Source of the DNA: Candidatus Aerophobota bacterium
Lineage (GTDB): Bacteria; Aerophobota; Aerophobia; Aerophobales; B3-G15
Direction of reading: 5' to 3'
Assembly: GCA_030615365.1 (NCBI GenBank)
Contig: JAUWZM010000115.1
Coordinates: forward strand, 1-6,429
DNA length: 6,429 nucleotides
Below, piece after piece: positions 5,470 through 6,429 of the stretch (its first letter is position 1; each line of letters opens with the position of its first letter). A program made the position numbers and the translations under genes. The notes under the pieces are model-generated. The model did no database searches. It was not told the DNA's origin and saw nothing but the letters and a program-made list of their open reading frames with translations.

Positions 5470-5524
5470 AAATTTTCAAAAAGCCTTCTCTTCTTATTAT
5501 ACCAGAAAAGACTGTTATCAAGTT

Positions 5525-5722
5525 ATGAGAATGATCCCCGAGCGAACTAGCGAGCTTAAGCTGGTAAATAATGATACCCTTTTAGTTAAGATAAAAGACC
5601 TGGGAACTGATCGGACGAATCAGCTTTCCCGCAAATTCTTAACTAAGATTAACAACATTGGAGGAGGAACTCTCGGCAAATTTCGGCTCAAAATATCATT
5701 TGACGTAGAATTCCAGGAATAA
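5525..5722 (+). CDS. Hypothetical 65-residue protein or C-terminal gene fragment
   Basis: I do not recognise the family. The frame gives a charged protein with TLLVKIKDLG (about residues 18-27), a predicted helix TNQLSRKFLTKIN (about 31-43), a glycine turn IGGGTLG and a final strand pair KFRLKISFDVEF (about 52-63). This alternation of strand, helix and strand looks like the last part of a larger alpha/beta domain. No ribosome site precedes ATG 5525, and the frame is open back to 5459, so it may be another gene tail that lost its 5' part. Base composition around 5535-5600 is richer in GC than the flanks. No signal peptide or membrane segment is seen. Confidence 0.35.
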   Translation: MRMIPERTSELKLVNNDTLLVKIKDLGTDRTNQLSRKFLTKINNIGGGTLGKFRLKISFDVEFQE

Positions 5723-5816
5723 TTTCACTCGCCACAATCACAAAAAAATATACTCAACGACTTTCAAAAATTTATTATCACTACAAAAAGGATGCGTAGA
5801 TGAAATACAAGGCTTG
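5723..5816. other. Intergenic AT-rich spacer, nothing recognised
   Basis: No gene, strong hairpin or repeat is seen. A six-codon open frame with a poor ribosome site at 5800-5820 was not accepted. Confidence 0.5.
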
Positions 5817-5845
5817 TTGACTTTGTGAACAAATAATGATATTAT
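5817..5845 (+). promoter_or_regulatory. Sigma70-type extended -10 promoter of the toxin-antitoxin operon
   Basis: TTGACT (5817-5822) and TATTAT (5840-5845) are separated by 17 bases. A TGA just before the -10 (5837-5839) gives the TGn extension. Each box deviates from consensus by one base. Transcription would start near 5852, about 35 bases before the antitoxin ATG at 5887, with a ribosome site AAAGGA at 5870-5875. Confidence 0.65.
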
Positions 5846-5866
5846 AATTAGTATCAAATATAATAT
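5839..5866. promoter_or_regulatory. Inverted repeat overlapping the promoter, candidate antitoxin operator
   Basis: ATATTATA (5839-5846) and TATAATAT (5859-5866) are perfect inverted arms separated by 12 bases, and they cover the -10 box and the likely start site. Phd/YefM antitoxins usually repress their own promoters by binding such palindromes, alone or together with the toxin. The region is very AT-rich, so chance similarity is possible. Confidence 0.4.
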
Positions 5867-5886
5867 TAGAAAGGATGTGAAATAAA

Positions 5887-6171
5887 ATGTCTGTAAGTAT
5901 TACAGAAGACATTAAATCGGTTTCTGATTTAAAGAAAAAAACTCGTGAGATTTTTAAGCAGATGCATTGCACTGGTCGTCCAATCATTGTCACCGTTAAT
6001 GGAAAACCTGAGGCTGTTTTGCTTGACGCAAAAGTCTTTGAAAGAAAACTAAAAACATTAAATCTTGGTATTTTATTAGCTGAGGCCGAAACCGATGTGA
6101 AGAAAGGACGTACCCGACCCGCACGAGATTTTCTAAAGGAGCTTAAATATCGTGCGAAAGTATCAGGTTGA
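5887..6171 (+). CDS. Type II antitoxin, Phd/YefM family
   Basis: The 94-residue protein has the Phd/YefM fold (PF02604). The N-terminal DNA-binding and dimer part is SVSDLKKKTREIFKQM (about residues 11-26), then GRPIIVTVNGKPEAVLLD (about 30-47), the signature of the family. The C-terminal part, with NLGILLAEAETDVKKGRTR and a basic helix (about 59-88), is the likely toxin-wrapping region. It binds and blocks the toxin encoded next and should repress the operon. ATG 5887 follows AAAGGA at 5870-5875 and lies downstream of a good promoter. Its last 20 bases overlap the toxin start, as usual for such pairs. Confidence 0.9.
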   Translation: MSVSITEDIKSVSDLKKKTREIFKQMHCTGRPIIVTVNGKPEAVLLDAKVFERKLKTLNLGILLAEAETDVKKGRTRPARDFLKELKYRAKVSG

Positions 6172-6429
6172 AATTACCAAAATAGCTGGATCTGATATCC
6201 AGGAGATTTTTAAATATATTTTACGAGATAATAAGAGAGCAGCTATCAAATGGGTCGAGGAAATAGAGCGACAAATTGATAGGTTGGGAAATTTTCCTAT
6301 GCGCTGTCCAATCATTCCTGAAGCACAGGAATTAGAAGAAAAATATCGTCATCTTATCTATGGCAATTATAGAACCATTTTTAGGATTGAGGAATCAAAG
6401 GTAATTATAATGCGGGTTATTCATGGTGC
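6152..6429 (+). CDS. Type II toxin, ParE/RelE superfamily (3' end outside window)
   Basis: The gene starts with GTG 6152, inside the antitoxin gene, with AAGGAG at 6136-6141 as ribosome site ten bases upstream. The visible 92 residues show the ParE/RelE fold (PF05016): YQVEITKIAGSDIQEIFKYI (about 4-23), an alpha helix with IKWVEEIERQIDRLG (about 32-46), FPMRCPIIPE (about 48-57), then YRHLIYGNYRTIFRIE (about 65-80) and IIMRVIHG (about 85-92). The FPxRCPxIPE and YG-YR-IFRI patterns are typical of the ParE-type branch. ParE proteins poison DNA gyrase while RelE relatives cut mRNA on the ribosome; the sequence alone does not decide which. The frame is still open at the window edge, and relatives end a few residues after RVIHGAR. 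Confidence 0.9.
   Translation, partial: MRKYQVEITKIAGSDIQEIFKYILRDNKRAAIKWVEEIERQIDRLGNFPMRCPIIPEAQELEEKYRHLIYGNYRTIFRIEESKVIIMRVIHG

Noticed and set aside
5781..5993. 70-residue minus-strand frame over the antitoxin promoter
   Set aside because: It covers the promoter and antitoxin start in antisense and has no supporting signal.
1..6429. tRNA or rRNA genes, CRISPR arrays, insertion sequences or att sites
   Set aside because: No cloverleaf, regularly spaced repeats, transposase motifs or terminal inverted repeats were seen by eye on either strand.

Overview
The window looks like part of the chromosome of an anaerobic or microaerophilic bacterium with an AT-rich genome. Several genes have clear Shine-Dalgarno sites, there are ATGA/GTGA stop-start overlaps, and one good sigma70-like promoter is present. 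The gene families (URO-D methyltransferase-like protein, NifX-like protein, DsrE, OsmC, thiamine-binding MTH1187 family) are common in anaerobic bacteria and archaea, so I do not assign a phylum. TGA ends many of the intact genes, so the genetic code appears standard. All supported genes are on the + strand; the minus-strand open frames are shadows.

Left part (1-1753): the C-terminal half of a URO-D superfamily protein is cut by the window edge. It is followed by three genes joined by 4-base overlaps: two halves of an ArsP-like/DUF318 permease and a small NifX/NifB-type domain protein. The tight coupling suggests a two-subunit membrane transporter with a soluble partner, possibly for a metal, metalloid or methylated compound. 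The substrate is not visible in the sequence.

Middle (1838-3972): a short TrmO-like (TsaA domain) tRNA methyltransferase, a 12-helix MFS transporter and an OsmC-family protein. The MFS and OsmC genes form an operon. The trmO frame, if read past its stop, ends exactly on the MFS start codon (TGATG), which hints that trmO was once longer.

Right-middle (3972-5722): this is the most unusual part. Intact-looking small genes (DsrE-like, cupin) are mixed with fragments. There is an orphan C-terminus of 46 residues, the first ~22 residues of a thiamine-binding MTH1187-family protein, the last ~45 residues of a short-chain dehydrogenase, and a 65-residue ORF that looks like a mannitol-dehydrogenase-type Rossmann start joined in frame to a sugar-kinase-like C-terminus. 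The DsrE protein also loses family resemblance halfway. Repeated N-terminus-to-C-terminus joins suggest serial internal deletions in a former sugar and redox metabolism region, or less likely assembly artefacts.

Right end (5817-6429): a type II toxin-antitoxin module, with a Phd/YefM antitoxin overlapping a ParE/RelE toxin. A strong extended -10 promoter overlaps an inverted repeat that may be the autoregulatory operator. The toxin gene runs off the window a few codons before its expected end.
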